A DNA stretch of 64,000 nt from Tenacibaculum holothuriorum (GCF_002120225.1 NZ_LAPZ01000007.1:62001-126000); one strand, 5' to 3'. Numbered from the stretch's first letter, positions 1 to 9,324 are shown. The notes: generated from the sequence alone by a model not told the origin. A program made the numbers and translations.

Positions 1-2538
1 AGTATCAGAGTAACGAGAAACTACAGCAACTTTTAACTTCATAAAAAATGCCAAATCTTCTTTATACCGTTGTATTTGTTTCTCTGGTGTTGCTTTGTGA
101 AACTCTATAGAAGATAAGGCTAGTTTTAATAAGCGTGCATATGAATTTAACTGGTTATAAAACTTCGCACGAATTGCCTCATCTCTTAATAATTGTTGGT
201 AAGCTTCAGCATCTTTTTTATTTTCTACAGCCTCGAAAAGTTGCCATACATCAGAATATGCTTGGGGTAACTTTTCTATTTCTATAGTAATATTAGTAAG
301 TGTTCCCTGTAATTGCTCTTGATCAAAATCTTCAAAAGCAGAATAAGTCTTTAGTGCACCATCTAATTCTTTTAATACCCCATAATAATCAATAATATAA
401 CCGTAGTCTTTATCTTTTGCTACTCTATTAACTCTGGCAATAGCTTGTAATAAAGTATGACCAACTAATTTTCTTGTCAAATATAATACTGTGTTTTGTG
501 GTGCATCAAAACCTGTTAAAAGTTTATCTACCACAATAATTAACTCTGGATGGTTATCATTTTTATAACGATTGACAATATTGGTTTGATACTTTTTAGC
601 TGTCCCATGCTCATCCATCATTTTAAGCCAAAACTTTTTTACTAATTCTGATGTTTCTCCATAAGCCGATTCTTCTCCCTCTCTTTCATCTATAGGAGAA
701 ATAACCAATTCACTAGACACTCTACCAATTTCATCCAAATACTTCTTATATTTTACAGCAGCAGCTTTACTTTGGCAAACAACTTGCCCTTTAAATACAG
801 TACCTTGAAAGTTTTTAACGAAATGGTTTGTGATATCCCAACAAATAGCATAAATCTTTTGATCAGCGATATTTAATTGTCCTGCTCTACTAAACTTCTT
901 TTTTAAATCAGCTTTCTCATAGTCAGACAAAGGTTCGGAAACCATGTTGAAAAAGTTATCTAAAGGGCTCGAATTTACATCTTGTAAAGCATGCCTACCC
1001 TCATATAATAATGGAACAACAGCTTTGTCTTTAACAGCCTGATCTACCGTGTAACTGTCTATAAGCGTACCGAATTTAGCTAAGGTATTTTTATCTTTTT
1101 TAAATAAGGGAGTTCCTGTAAATGCGATAAAACAAGCATTCGATAATGTTTTTTGCATTTCTATATTAAAAGTACCATGTTGGGTACGGTGTCCTTCATC
1201 TACTAACACAAAAATATTCGGACTTTCTAATGGCGTTTGTATCTTTTTAACTGCAGTGGTAAACTTATTTACAATAGTAGTAACCACAGCATCACTTTTA
1301 CTCTGCAATAACTCTACTAGTTTCGTCCCAGACTTTGCATTCTCCACATCTACACCACATTTTCTAAATGTTCCTGTAATTTGTGTGTCTAAATCTGTTC
1401 TATCTGTTACTAAAATAATTTTAGGATTCTTAATACTAGATTCCATAGCAATAGCTTGTGCTAGCATTACCATAGTTAACGATTTTCCACTTCCTTGTGT
1501 ATGCCATACTACTCCTCCCATTCGTTTTCCATTTTGTAAATGACATAACTGATTCATGGCTTTATGAATAGCAAAATATTGCTGATAACGTGCAATCTTT
1601 TTAGCTCCATTATCAAATAAAGTAAAATTATATGCTAAATCTAATAATCGTTTTGGTTCACATAAACTAAAGACATACCGATCTTGTGGAGTTGGTAATA
1701 CTCTTGTTTTTTCTAACTCATCAAAATAAGCACGAACATACCTATATCGCTCTGTAAATAAATTATCTTTTACTTTGGTGGAAAGTGGAGTGTTTTTTAA
1801 TTTTAATAACGTTTCTTCGTATTGTAATTCTTCTTCCTTGTTCTTAAAGTTTTCTTGCCATTTTGCCCAAAACTTTTCTGGAGTTCCTGTAGTAGCATAA
1901 CTTCCTTCGTTTACGGTTACACTTATTACCAATTGTGCTAAACTATATAAACTGCGTATTCCATCGTCTTTTTGATTACGCAAGTTTTGTGATATAGCCT
2001 GTTGCAAAGGATCTTTCATATCGGGTCGTTTACACTCTATAACACAAAGAGGAATTCCGTTTACAAACAATACAATATCTGGTCGGTACTCAACCTTTAA
2101 CCCCGAACGTAAGACACTAAACTCTTCTGTTACGTGAAATACATTGTTTTCAATGTTTTTCCAATCTATGTAATGAATATCAAAACTTTTACGATCACCA
2201 TTTATACTTTGCTCTACAGATTTCCCTAAGGTTAGTAATTCATATAATTTTTGTGCTGTGCTAATATATCCATCTACCATAGGAACATCTCGTAAGGCTA
2301 TAATAGCAGCTTCAATATTATTCTCAGTAAAAGCTACTTCTTTAGTAGACGAAACTTTGGCATTATTAATTTGTTTTAATTGGGCTCTTAAAATATTTTC
2401 TAAAAAAATACCTGACGTTTTATATCCTCTTTCTGCTAAGGCTTCTTCTGGGGTTATATAGGTGTAGCCCATTGTAATTAAAAGCTGTAATGCGGGTAAT
2501 TGAGATATATGATCTTCTTTAAATGACGGTGTTTCCAT
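1..2538 (-). CDS. hsdR: Type I restriction enzyme, R subunit HsdR (partial, C-terminus outside window)
   Basis: ATP-dependent translocase and endonuclease subunit of a type I restriction-modification enzyme; with HsdM and HsdS it cuts DNA lacking the host methylation. The reading frame is open from an ATG at 2538 to the window edge (846 codons), so the C-terminus is missing; family members run to about 1000 residues. The N-terminal nuclease domain shows the PD-(D/E)xK pattern D154...E168-C-K170. A SF2 helicase motor follows, with Walker A GSGKS at 349-353 after HTQ, and the DEGH box of the type I family (VDEGHRTQ). The start lies only 5 bp after the stop of the RT-nitrilase gene, so expression is almost certainly coupled to the operon that begins with hsdM at 9153. 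Family identity is certain; the part inside the window appears intact. Confidence 0.96.
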   Translation of the reverse strand, partial: METPSFKEDHISQLPALQLLITMGYTYITPEEALAERGYKTSGIFLENILRAQLKQINNAKVSSTKEVAFTENNIEAAIIALRDVPMVDGYISTAQKLYELLTLGKSVEQSINGDRKSFDIHYIDWKNIENNVFHVTEEFSVLRSGLKVEYRPDIVLFVNGIPLCVIECKRPDMKDPLQQAISQNLRNQKDDGIRSLYSLAQLVISVTVNEGSYATTGTPEKFWAKWQENFKNKEEELQYEETLLKLKNTPLSTKVKDNLFTERYRYVRAYFDELEKTRVLPTPQDRYVFSLCEPKRLLDLAYNFTLFDNGAKKIARYQQYFAIHKAMNQLCHLQNGKRMGGVVWHTQGSGKSLTMVMLAQAIAMESSIKNPKIILVTDRTDLDTQITGTFRKCGVDVENAKSGTKLVELLQSKSDAVVTTIVNKFTTAVKKIQTPLESPNIFVLVDEGHRTQHGTFNIEMQKTLSNACFIAFTGTPLFKKDKNTLAKFGTLIDSYTVDQAVKDKAVVPLLYEGRHALQDVNSSPLDNFFNMVSEPLSDYEKADLKKKFSRAGQLNIADQKIYAICWDITNHFVKNFQGTVFKGQVVCQSKAAAVKYKKYLDEIGRVSSELVISPIDEREGEESAYGETSELVKKFWLKMMDEHGTAKKYQTNIVNRYKNDNHPELIIVVDKLLTGFDAPQNTVLYLTRKLVGHTLLQAIARVNRVAKDKDYGYIIDYYGVLKELDGALKTYSAFEDFDQEQLQGTLTNITIEIEKLPQAYSDVWQLFEAVENKKDAEAYQQLLRDEAIRAKFYNQLNSYARLLKLALSSIEFHKATPEKQIQRYKEDLAFFMKLKVAVVSRYSDT

Positions 2539-2543
2539 AGCAA

Positions 2544-5500
2544 TTATCTGTTTTCAACGTTTAAATAGTCAAAATCAGGAGGTGTATTTTTAAAAACCTT
2601 TGTGTCTTGACCAGAAATTCTCAACTTTTGAAACTCTCTAAGCTTCTTTATGTCTATTTTCCCTAATAAAACGACACTGTTTTCTCCTCCTTTTAACCTT
2701 AAAATGTCTTTTATAGCAGTTTTAGCAGGTCTAGTTATTCTTGAATCTCCAAAATCAGAACTGTTAGCTTGCACAAAATAACAATGCACATCTCTAGAAA
2801 CTGTTTCAACAATATTGGAGAAATAATTTACATCTTGATTATATTCAGATGCGAATAGTACATCTACTTTTGATTTGAATAAAGCTCTATGATGTATATC
2901 TGCCAGCTCATAACAATTATAATTACTAAAGTGAATTCCACGCCATATAAATAAATTATATAAAGCTTTACTAAGCTTAGGAACTATTTTACCTCTGTCT
3001 TTAATCAATTTTGTCTCAGCAGGAGAATAATGATTCTTTAATCTAAAATTAATTATTGCATCTTTAATACCGTTATGCTCCATTGGCAAAATAGTAGCTA
3101 GTAAATTATAACACATATTATTAATTCGGATGTGTTCTAAACCTACAATAATTGCTCTTTGTTTTCTACGAGCTTGGTCTGCCAAAATAGGCAACCATCT
3201 ATATGGAGTACTTACTTCAGGCAATATTAAAATATCAGCTTTTACTTTTTCAGCGCCATTAATTAAGTCTATAAAATCTTTTCGTCTTTCTTTATCTGTG
3301 TTAGGTGTTTCAAATAACGATTTAGCTATATTAGATTTCTCTACTTTTGTATTGGCAACTGCTATTTTTAAATCGTTTGTTATTTTTTTTGATTGTGGAA
3401 TTTCTAAAGTATTATATCCTAATGTTTCATTTTTATCTCTAAAACCTTTGTCTATTTTAAAATAATAATCCTTCAAGTTTTCGGAATAATTACTAACTTC
3501 TTCACCATTTTTTGAGTCAAAATAAGTATTTCTATACTTATAATTTACTTTAAAAAAAGCATTGAAGCTTTTATCATATATTTTTTGCTCTAAATCTTCA
3601 AACATTTTTAAATGTCTATTTTTTGCCTGAAAGATTAGTTTTCTTAAGAAGTAAATACTATTGAATTCATACAAATAAATAAAACGTGGTGCATATCTTA
3701 ATTTCTTCTTATCAAAACTTAGATTTTCTTTACTTAACTCTACATTTAAAGTTCTTAAATAATCATATTTAACTAAATTTACATCCTCTTCATTTGCTAT
3801 TTTTAAATAATTAAGTAATGGTACAACCACAAAGCTATTACGTAATAAATTAGCCCTTACATACTCTTCTTTTAAACTATAAACTCGTTTATAAAAGCTA
3901 CTGTTAAACCAACTAAATCTAAAACGACTACATCTATCTTCCCACCAATTTTGAGTTACAAAGTTAGGATTCAATGCCGTAGCCATAGCACAACAATTCA
4001 TTAAAAACTCACTCAAATACTTTTGTATATTTTCAATTTCTTCCTTTTTAAGCTTCTTGTTGTCAAAAGCTTTTATACTATCAATTGCATATATAGTTTC
4101 TTTAAAAAACTTCCAAAAAGCTTTTCTGTCATCAACTATTACAAAATAAGTTAAGACCTTTTCCCAAAGGTTAGAAAACTCTAAATTTATAATACCTTTA
4201 AAAAAGGTGAGTATTTGTTCTGTAGTTTTATCATCTTTTTCATTATCCGATAATAAACTTACTTTTATTCGTTTTGCTAAAAAAATAGAAGCTCCATATT
4301 TACTTTGTTTAATATCTGAAACACTTCTTAATTTATTAACCGTATCTGTATAATTTAATTCATAAACACTCTCATCAAAATCATCATTAATATCATTTTC
4401 ATTAGGTAAAAACCAAAATGCGCTAGAATGTTGTTCTATTTTCTTTTTAAACATATCTAGTACTGCCTGAGATTCTTTACTCTCAAAAGAATATAAAATA
4501 ATTTTATCTTTTTGTATTTCTATAAGTTCATTATCAACAAATTGATACGTAATTTCTTTTTTGATTTCTTCACAAATACAGTCTTTATTTTTTGATTTAT
4601 GAATCGTCTTTTTTTCTTCTACTTTAGGTTTAAAAATTTTACGATCTACAAAAAACTTATGTAAAAAAGCTTCTAAAGGAGAGTTGAATTTAGTTTCATC
4701 AAATGTTTTTAAAATCTTAGTGTTACTAAATACAATTAAAATATCATCTACGTATCTACCGTAATAAGCAGGTGCTAATTCTTCTTTTATTTTTCTATCA
4801 AAATCAGTTAAATACCAATTAGCTAATATTCCTGAAGATAATATACCAATAGGCATAATTGCTTTAGAATTTTTAGGACATATTTTTTGATACGCATCAT
4901 TTATGTCAAAAATCATCTGGGTAAATAATGTTCCTCTTATTCCTAATTCAGTAGTTATTTTTTGGTGTATTTTATCTTGTAAATCTAGGTTATAGTTAAT
5001 ATTATAATAATATTCTTTAATATCTAAAGCTAGTATTACAACATCTGTATCGTTAGCTACTATATTTTTAGCTAAGTCAACTCCTTTATCTCTCCATCTT
5101 TGGTATTGATCAAAATAAGGTTTAAACAATCGTAAACCATCAACTACATTGCCACTTTCTGAATTTAGTTCTAAATAATATGCATAGTTGTCTTTATGAT
5201 ACTCTTTATGCAATACAAACCCTTCTTTTAAAATCCATAGAATAGAAATAATATGTAATTCTATTGGTCCTTTAAAAAAATAGTTTACTTTTTCTAAAAG
5301 ATAGCTGCTTTCTGTAAAATTGTTACTAATAATATTATCTCCATAATTAAATGGTTCTCTAGAAAACTTTTTTGGAGCTACATAATAATTTATTTCATTT
5401 AATAATGCTTCAAAATAGCTTCGATTATTTACTGGATCATTTAAAAATTCTACCAGTTTAGCTAAGCATTCTTCAAAATTTGAACTCGATTCAAATTCCG

Positions 5501-5609
5501 CTATTTGTTGTCTTAATAATAATGAAAAGTTATCGTAATATACATAGCTTTTTAGTTTTCTATAGGCTAGTTCAATATCCTTGAGTTCAAATTTTGTTTT
5601 CTTTTTCAT
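2544..5609 (-). CDS. Reverse transcriptase-nitrilase fusion, UG1/DRT1-like defence protein embedded in the hsd operon
   Basis: A 1021-residue two-enzyme protein. Residues about 150-330 form a reverse transcriptase palm: motif A LALDIKEYY with D196, motif B MPIG...SSGILAN at 252-264, and catalytic motif C YVDD at 286-289. Residues about 330-730 are a long, mostly helical region with no domain I recognise. Residues about 745-990 are a carbon-nitrogen hydrolase (nitrilase) domain with the full Glu-Lys-Cys triad: E798 in LPEVS, K858, and C899 in YNCYELAD. RT fused to nitrilase is the known architecture of the UG1 (DRT type 1) and related UG-group defence reverse transcriptases, which act against phage; the substrate of the nitrilase is not known. 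No maturase/HNH domain is present, so this is not a group II intron protein. The gene lies between hsdS and hsdR with 50 bp and 5 bp gaps, and both active sites look intact. Assignment to UG1 rather than a sister group needs a tree. Confidence 0.93.
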   Translation of the reverse strand: MKKKTKFELKDIELAYRKLKSYVYYDNFSLLLRQQIAEFESSSNFEECLAKLVEFLNDPVNNRSYFEALLNEINYYVAPKKFSREPFNYGDNIISNNFTESSYLLEKVNYFFKGPIELHIISILWILKEGFVLHKEYHKDNYAYYLELNSESGNVVDGLRLFKPYFDQYQRWRDKGVDLAKNIVANDTDVVILALDIKEYYYNINYNLDLQDKIHQKITTELGIRGTLFTQMIFDINDAYQKICPKNSKAIMPIGILSSGILANWYLTDFDRKIKEELAPAYYGRYVDDILIVFSNTKILKTFDETKFNSPLEAFLHKFFVDRKIFKPKVEEKKTIHKSKNKDCICEEIKKEITYQFVDNELIEIQKDKIILYSFESKESQAVLDMFKKKIEQHSSAFWFLPNENDINDDFDESVYELNYTDTVNKLRSVSDIKQSKYGASIFLAKRIKVSLLSDNEKDDKTTEQILTFFKGIINLEFSNLWEKVLTYFVIVDDRKAFWKFFKETIYAIDSIKAFDNKKLKKEEIENIQKYLSEFLMNCCAMATALNPNFVTQNWWEDRCSRFRFSWFNSSFYKRVYSLKEEYVRANLLRNSFVVVPLLNYLKIANEEDVNLVKYDYLRTLNVELSKENLSFDKKKLRYAPRFIYLYEFNSIYFLRKLIFQAKNRHLKMFEDLEQKIYDKSFNAFFKVNYKYRNTYFDSKNGEEVSNYSENLKDYYFKIDKGFRDKNETLGYNTLEIPQSKKITNDLKIAVANTKVEKSNIAKSLFETPNTDKERRKDFIDLINGAEKVKADILILPEVSTPYRWLPILADQARRKQRAIIVGLEHIRINNMCYNLLATILPMEHNGIKDAIINFRLKNHYSPAETKLIKDRGKIVPKLSKALYNLFIWRGIHFSNYNCYELADIHHRALFKSKVDVLFASEYNQDVNYFSNIVETVSRDVHCYFVQANSSDFGDSRITRPAKTAIKDILRLKGGENSVVLLGKIDIKKLREFQKLRISGQDTKVFKNTPPDFDYLNVENR

Positions 5610-5659
5610 TTGGGAGACTTTAATTTAATTTTAATGAGCTAGTTTCTTATTCTAAAGTA

Positions 5660-5956
5660 TTAGTTTAAACTAACCTTATCTCTAGCTAATGCAACTAAGT
5701 ATTCTTCTTTATTATTATATTTTTTTAAAGCTGTAATTTTACCTTTTACTGTATCTTTTATTGTATTGTCATACTCAAAAGTAACTTTTAAAAAAACTTG
5801 ATCTAACAAATTTATACTGGCTGTAACATCCTTTAGTTTTTCAAGTTTGCCATTAAGAGCATTATGGCACTGTAGATATAATGCCTGAAGATCTTTATCA
5901 AATTCTTGACGCTGGGCTTTGCTCAATTGTGTTATAATTTCAAATTCTTTTTTCAT
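5660..5956 (-). CDS. Unknown 98-aa protein between hsdS and the RT-nitrilase gene
   Basis: A small charged protein that I do not recognise. It is mostly helical at the N-terminus (many K, E, Q and L residues up to about residue 50), then has a likely beta stretch (VFLKVTFEYDN) and a final helix. There is no signal peptide, membrane segment or cysteine pair. It starts at an ATG 31 bp after the hsdS stop and ends 50 bp before the RT-nitrilase start, on the same strand, so it belongs to the same transcript. Position suggests an accessory or regulator of the RT-nitrilase or of the restriction enzyme, but nothing in the sequence proves either. That it is a real gene is supported by operon spacing and by the absence of a competing frame. 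Confidence 0.75.
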   Translation of the reverse strand: MKKEFEIITQLSKAQRQEFDKDLQALYLQCHNALNGKLEKLKDVTASINLLDQVFLKVTFEYDNTIKDTVKGKITALKKYNNKEEYLVALARDKVSLN

Positions 5957-5987
5957 TTTTCTGATTCTTATTTAATTCTTTGTATGT

Positions 5988-7223
5988 CTAATACTTCAAT
6001 CTTTTTTTACCTGTTAGTAACTGCTGCATTAATCCTTTCTTCTGTTGTTGTAATTGTTGTAATTGCACTTGTAGTAACTCAATTTCTTTATCTGCCGTAT
6101 TTAATATATTGGCAATAGCTGTTTGTTCTTTATATTCGGGAATAGTTATTTTTAGTTTTAAAAAATCCTTTTTACTCATAACTCTGTTTCTACCTGCACC
6201 TCCCGGAGATATTAATTCTAATAAGAATCTAAATCTTTTAGTTTTAATAAACTGTTCAAAAAATAATGAACTTCCTATATTTTTTTTAAATGTATATGTC
6301 GGAAATCTGTGAGAAACTAATCCCCCATCATCCTCTTGCTTAACAATAGCAATAGCTCCTTCCCATGCAAAAGTTATATTAACTATAAGATCATTTTTCT
6401 TAACTTCAAAAAGTTTATCAATAGCAATAGCTTCTGGCTTAAAGTTTTTATTTTGAAAAGTTCCTTTGCAATGACTTCTTATACCTAGTTTTGTAAATGG
6501 TATATTAGGTTTAGTTATTGGTCTAGGAGTATATTCTAAAAAATACGTTAAACTCTTTTCTTCCCACTCCTCAGTAAACCCAGGCAAACGTTTTTTACCC
6601 GTTAACAACTGTTGCATTAAGGCGTTCTTTTGAGTTTGTTTTGCTTGTATCAATTGGGTTTGTTTTTCTATCGCAATATCCCAAGTGGATAAACAATTGG
6701 CTATGGCTTTTTGTTCTTGGATTGGGGGTATAGCCAATTTTATCGTCCTAAAATCATTAGTACTCAATTCTAAAAAAGTACTTCCGGAGGATAGCTTAAT
6801 TAATACATTTTTATATTGTCGTAATAAATAAAAAATATATTCCACATCATTTTTATCATTTACGATTAGATTTTTAAACCCTTGATTTGTTGAAGCTTCA
6901 TATTTTGAAATAGCAAGTTCACCAATAGTAGCTCTTGTACAAACCATAATTGTTCCCTTAGGAAATAAAGTTGCAGAAGAATTTTTTAATCCTTCATTAG
7001 AAATTCTTCTTTTAGAAGAATCTGCAAATTTTAAAAAAAGATTAATATCAGAAGGTGTAAACCATAAATGGTCATTATTCCAATACTCTTTTTGATTGGT
7101 ATTTGGTGTTCCACCTGTAACCACTTTTCCTACATCATTTATTTTTAAAATATTCCATTCATTAGGAATCCATCCTAATTTTGTTTTTTTATAGCCTAAC
7201 CTCTTTTCTTTTGGATCTAACAT
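5988..7223 (-). CDS. hsdS: Type I restriction-modification specificity subunit HsdS
   Basis: Target-recognition subunit (411 aa from the ATG at 7223). It has the two-half layout of the family: target recognition domain 1 from about residue 17 (GWIPNEW), a central conserved helix region ending in LMQQLLTGKKRL, target recognition domain 2, and a distal helix region that ends in the same LMQQLLTGKKRL motif followed by KY. The two conserved regions each begin with an IP..EQ.AIAN motif, giving the pseudo-dimeric spacer helices that bind two HsdM. A TTG codon lies directly upstream in frame, but the ATG overlaps the stop of the preceding 134-aa gene by one base (TGATG), which favours coupled start at the ATG. 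No second silent hsdS copy or recombinase is seen nearby. The two half-site sequences recognised cannot be read from sequence alone. Confidence 0.95.
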   Translation of the reverse strand: MLDPKEKRLGYKKTKLGWIPNEWNILKINDVGKVVTGGTPNTNQKEYWNNDHLWFTPSDINLFLKFADSSKRRISNEGLKNSSATLFPKGTIMVCTRATIGELAISKYEASTNQGFKNLIVNDKNDVEYIFYLLRQYKNVLIKLSSGSTFLELSTNDFRTIKLAIPPIQEQKAIANCLSTWDIAIEKQTQLIQAKQTQKNALMQQLLTGKKRLPGFTEEWEEKSLTYFLEYTPRPITKPNIPFTKLGIRSHCKGTFQNKNFKPEAIAIDKLFEVKKNDLIVNITFAWEGAIAIVKQEDDGGLVSHRFPTYTFKKNIGSSLFFEQFIKTKRFRFLLELISPGGAGRNRVMSKKDFLKLKITIPEYKEQTAIANILNTADKEIELLQVQLQQLQQQKKGLMQQLLTGKKRLKY

Positions 7224-7627
7224 CAACTGGTAAACTTTTTAGCTATTAATTCTTTAATTAGTTCTAAATTATCATAAGTAACGTTGTCTTCTACTTTTGA
7301 TTCTCCATAAGTCTCTTCTATAGAAAAGGAAATTGGAGAGATTGAACTATTGAAAAAACGAACCGTTAAAATTCTAGTCTCTTTGCTATTTGACAAATCA
7401 AAAAAATATCGAACATGATCTATAAACATTGTGTCTTTCACTTGGCTATGATAATCTTTAAATGATTTATAGATTGGTGCAGGGTCTATAACACCTCTCA
7501 AATCATTTTCTTCAAAATAATATCCTTTAAACTTAGCTTCTAAAGAAAACTCCTTAGCTATTTGAACTACGTATTTTTTAATTCTATCATCTTGATTTTG
7601 TAACCATTTTTCAAATGTTTTACTCAT
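7223..7627 (-). CDS. Unknown 134-aa protein translationally coupled between hsdM and hsdS
   Basis: I do not recognise this protein. It is soluble (no signal peptide or membrane helix), acidic and basic residues are mixed, and the middle contains alternating hydrophobic stretches that look like beta strands (RILTVRFFNSS, HVRYFFDLS). Its start codon overlaps the hsdM stop by four bases (ATGA) and its stop overlaps the hsdS start by one base, so it is inside the modification part of the operon and should be made together with HsdM and HsdS. This tight coupling argues for a role with the methyltransferase or the restriction complex, for example an accessory or control protein, but that is inference only. 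Confidence 0.85.
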   Translation of the reverse strand: MSKTFEKWLQNQDDRIKKYVVQIAKEFSLEAKFKGYYFEENDLRGVIDPAPIYKSFKDYHSQVKDTMFIDHVRYFFDLSNSKETRILTVRFFNSSISPISFSIEETYGESKVEDNVTYDNLELIKELIAKKFTS

Positions 7628-9153
7628 AATCCTAATTCTTTTAAATAGTTTTCCATTGTTACACGTACCTCGTTTAACTCCTTTTCCAAAGTTCTAATAT
7701 CTTTTTGCACTTCGGTAATATCAATTTCCGTTTCTTCTTCAAAAGTATCTACATAACGAGGTATGTTTAAGTTATAATCGTTCTCCTTTAATTCTTCTAA
7801 AGTAGCCACATAACTATACTTATCTTCTATAATTCCTGCTGTAAGTTTATTTTCTTTAAACTGAGTGTACGTATGTACAATACGCGTTATATGTTCGGGC
7901 AATAATCGGTTTTGGTTTTTATCGCTCACAAAACTTTGGCTAGCATCTATAAACAAGGTTTCCTTGCGTTGTTCTTTACCTTTGTTAAATAATACAATAG
8001 CCGCAGGTATGCCTGTTCCAAAAAACAAATTGGCTGGTAAACCAATAACCGCATCTAATAAATTATCGGTAATTATTTTGGTTCTTATTTTTCCTTCGGC
8101 ACTTCCTCTAAACAAAACACCGTGGGGTACTACCACGCCAATCATACCCGTATCTTTATACGCACTTTCAATCATGTGGGTAATAAATGCCCAGTCTCCT
8201 TTACTCTTTGGTGGTAATCCTCTATGAAAACGCTCAAATCTATCGTCTTGTAAGTCTTCTTGTCCCCATTTATCTAAAGAAAACGGTGGATTTGCTACCA
8301 CGGTATCAAACTTCATTAAAGCATCTCCCTCCAAATGTTTTGGATTACGTAAAGTATCTCCCCAACGGATATTGGCATTATCAAACCCATGTAAAAACAT
8401 ATTCATTACTGCCAAAGCCCAAGTACTTCCGTTTGCTTCTTGTCCGTACAATGAGAAGTTAGTATCGCCAACTTCTTTACCCGCTTTTATTAATAGCGAA
8501 GCAGAACCACAGGTAGGATCATAAATTCTGGCTCCTGGTTTTGATTTGGTAAGCTTTGCTAATAAAGTAGAAACTTCAGCAGGGGTATAAAACTCTCCTG
8601 CTTTTTTACCTGCATCACTTGCAAAGTTTTTGATAAGATATTCATAAGCATCTCCAATAATATCGTTGCCTTCTAAATGTGATGGAGTTAAATCTAACTT
8701 AGCAAAATCTTGTAATAAGTTTTTTAAACGAGTATTTTTATCTTTCTTTTCTCCTAAGTTACTACTGTTAAAACTTACATTTCTAAAAATTCCTGCACCA
8801 TCTGCACTGGTTAGCTTTTCTCGGTTAGCCTCTTCTAAATCTGCTAAACCTATATCTATTAACTCTCCTATATTGGGTTCATTTCTTTGATCGTACAACC
8901 AATTAAAATGACTATGCTCTGGTACTACAAAACGTTCTAACTGCATGGCTCTGTTAGCTCTTTCTATATTTCCATCATACTTTTTTAAATATTCGTTATG
9001 CTTTTCTGTGTATACGTCTGATACGTATTTTAAAAATAGCATTACTAAAATGTAATCTTTGTATTGACTTGGATCTATTACTCCTCTAAAAGTATCACAG
9101 GCTTGCCAAACTACTCCATTGATTTCTTCAGTTGTTACCTTGGTGTTTTTCAT
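7624..9153 (-). CDS. hsdM: Type I restriction-modification DNA methyltransferase subunit HsdM
   Basis: N6-adenine methyltransferase subunit; transfers a methyl group from S-adenosylmethionine to adenine within the HsdS-defined site. From the ATG at 9153 it has 509 residues. The N-terminal HsdM_N helical region (to about residue 150) is followed by the catalytic domain with SAM motif DPTCGSASL (212-220) and the catalytic NPPF motif (288-291). The C-terminus carries the usual helical tail contacting HsdS. A TTG codon 18 bases upstream could extend the frame by six residues (MIIKSN), but the ATG gives the normal family start. It is the first gene of the hsd operon; the region upstream to 9298 has no other gene on this strand. 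Confidence 0.96.
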   Translation of the reverse strand: MKNTKVTTEEINGVVWQACDTFRGVIDPSQYKDYILVMLFLKYVSDVYTEKHNEYLKKYDGNIERANRAMQLERFVVPEHSHFNWLYDQRNEPNIGELIDIGLADLEEANREKLTSADGAGIFRNVSFNSSNLGEKKDKNTRLKNLLQDFAKLDLTPSHLEGNDIIGDAYEYLIKNFASDAGKKAGEFYTPAEVSTLLAKLTKSKPGARIYDPTCGSASLLIKAGKEVGDTNFSLYGQEANGSTWALAVMNMFLHGFDNANIRWGDTLRNPKHLEGDALMKFDTVVANPPFSLDKWGQEDLQDDRFERFHRGLPPKSKGDWAFITHMIESAYKDTGMIGVVVPHGVLFRGSAEGKIRTKIITDNLLDAVIGLPANLFFGTGIPAAIVLFNKGKEQRKETLFIDASQSFVSDKNQNRLLPEHITRIVHTYTQFKENKLTAGIIEDKYSYVATLEELKENDYNLNIPRYVDTFEEETEIDITEVQKDIRTLEKELNEVRVTMENYLKELGL

Positions 9154-9297
9154 ATTTGATTTAATTATCAAAAGAAGACTATACTTATATTATTAAATTA
9201 AAAGCAATTTTTTAGAAGCTTAAAAGTACAGAAATTAGTCGAAATATAATTATAGATTTCCATAATTATATAATGCTATAAGTCTATAAAAATATAA

Positions 9298-9324
9298 AGC
9301 ACTTAGATGTAGTTACTAAGTGCT
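9298..9324 (-). terminator. Rho-independent terminator of the 50-aa gene
   Basis: AGCACTTAG and CTAAGTGCT form a 9-bp perfect stem around a 9-base loop, followed on the minus strand by a T-rich stretch. It sits 24 bp after the stop of the small gene at 9349-9501 and separates it from the hsd operon. Confidence 0.7.

Noticed and set aside
1256..2461. Open frames of 95 and 67 aa on the plus strand
   Set aside because: Both are opposite hsdR, whose conserved motifs are on the minus strand.
2544..5609. The reverse transcriptase as part of a group II intron, retron or diversity-generating element
   Set aside because: There is no maturase or endonuclease domain, no intron RNA-like or msr/msd-like structured sequence near it, and no template/variable repeat pair; the nitrilase fusion and operon position fit a UG-type defence RT.
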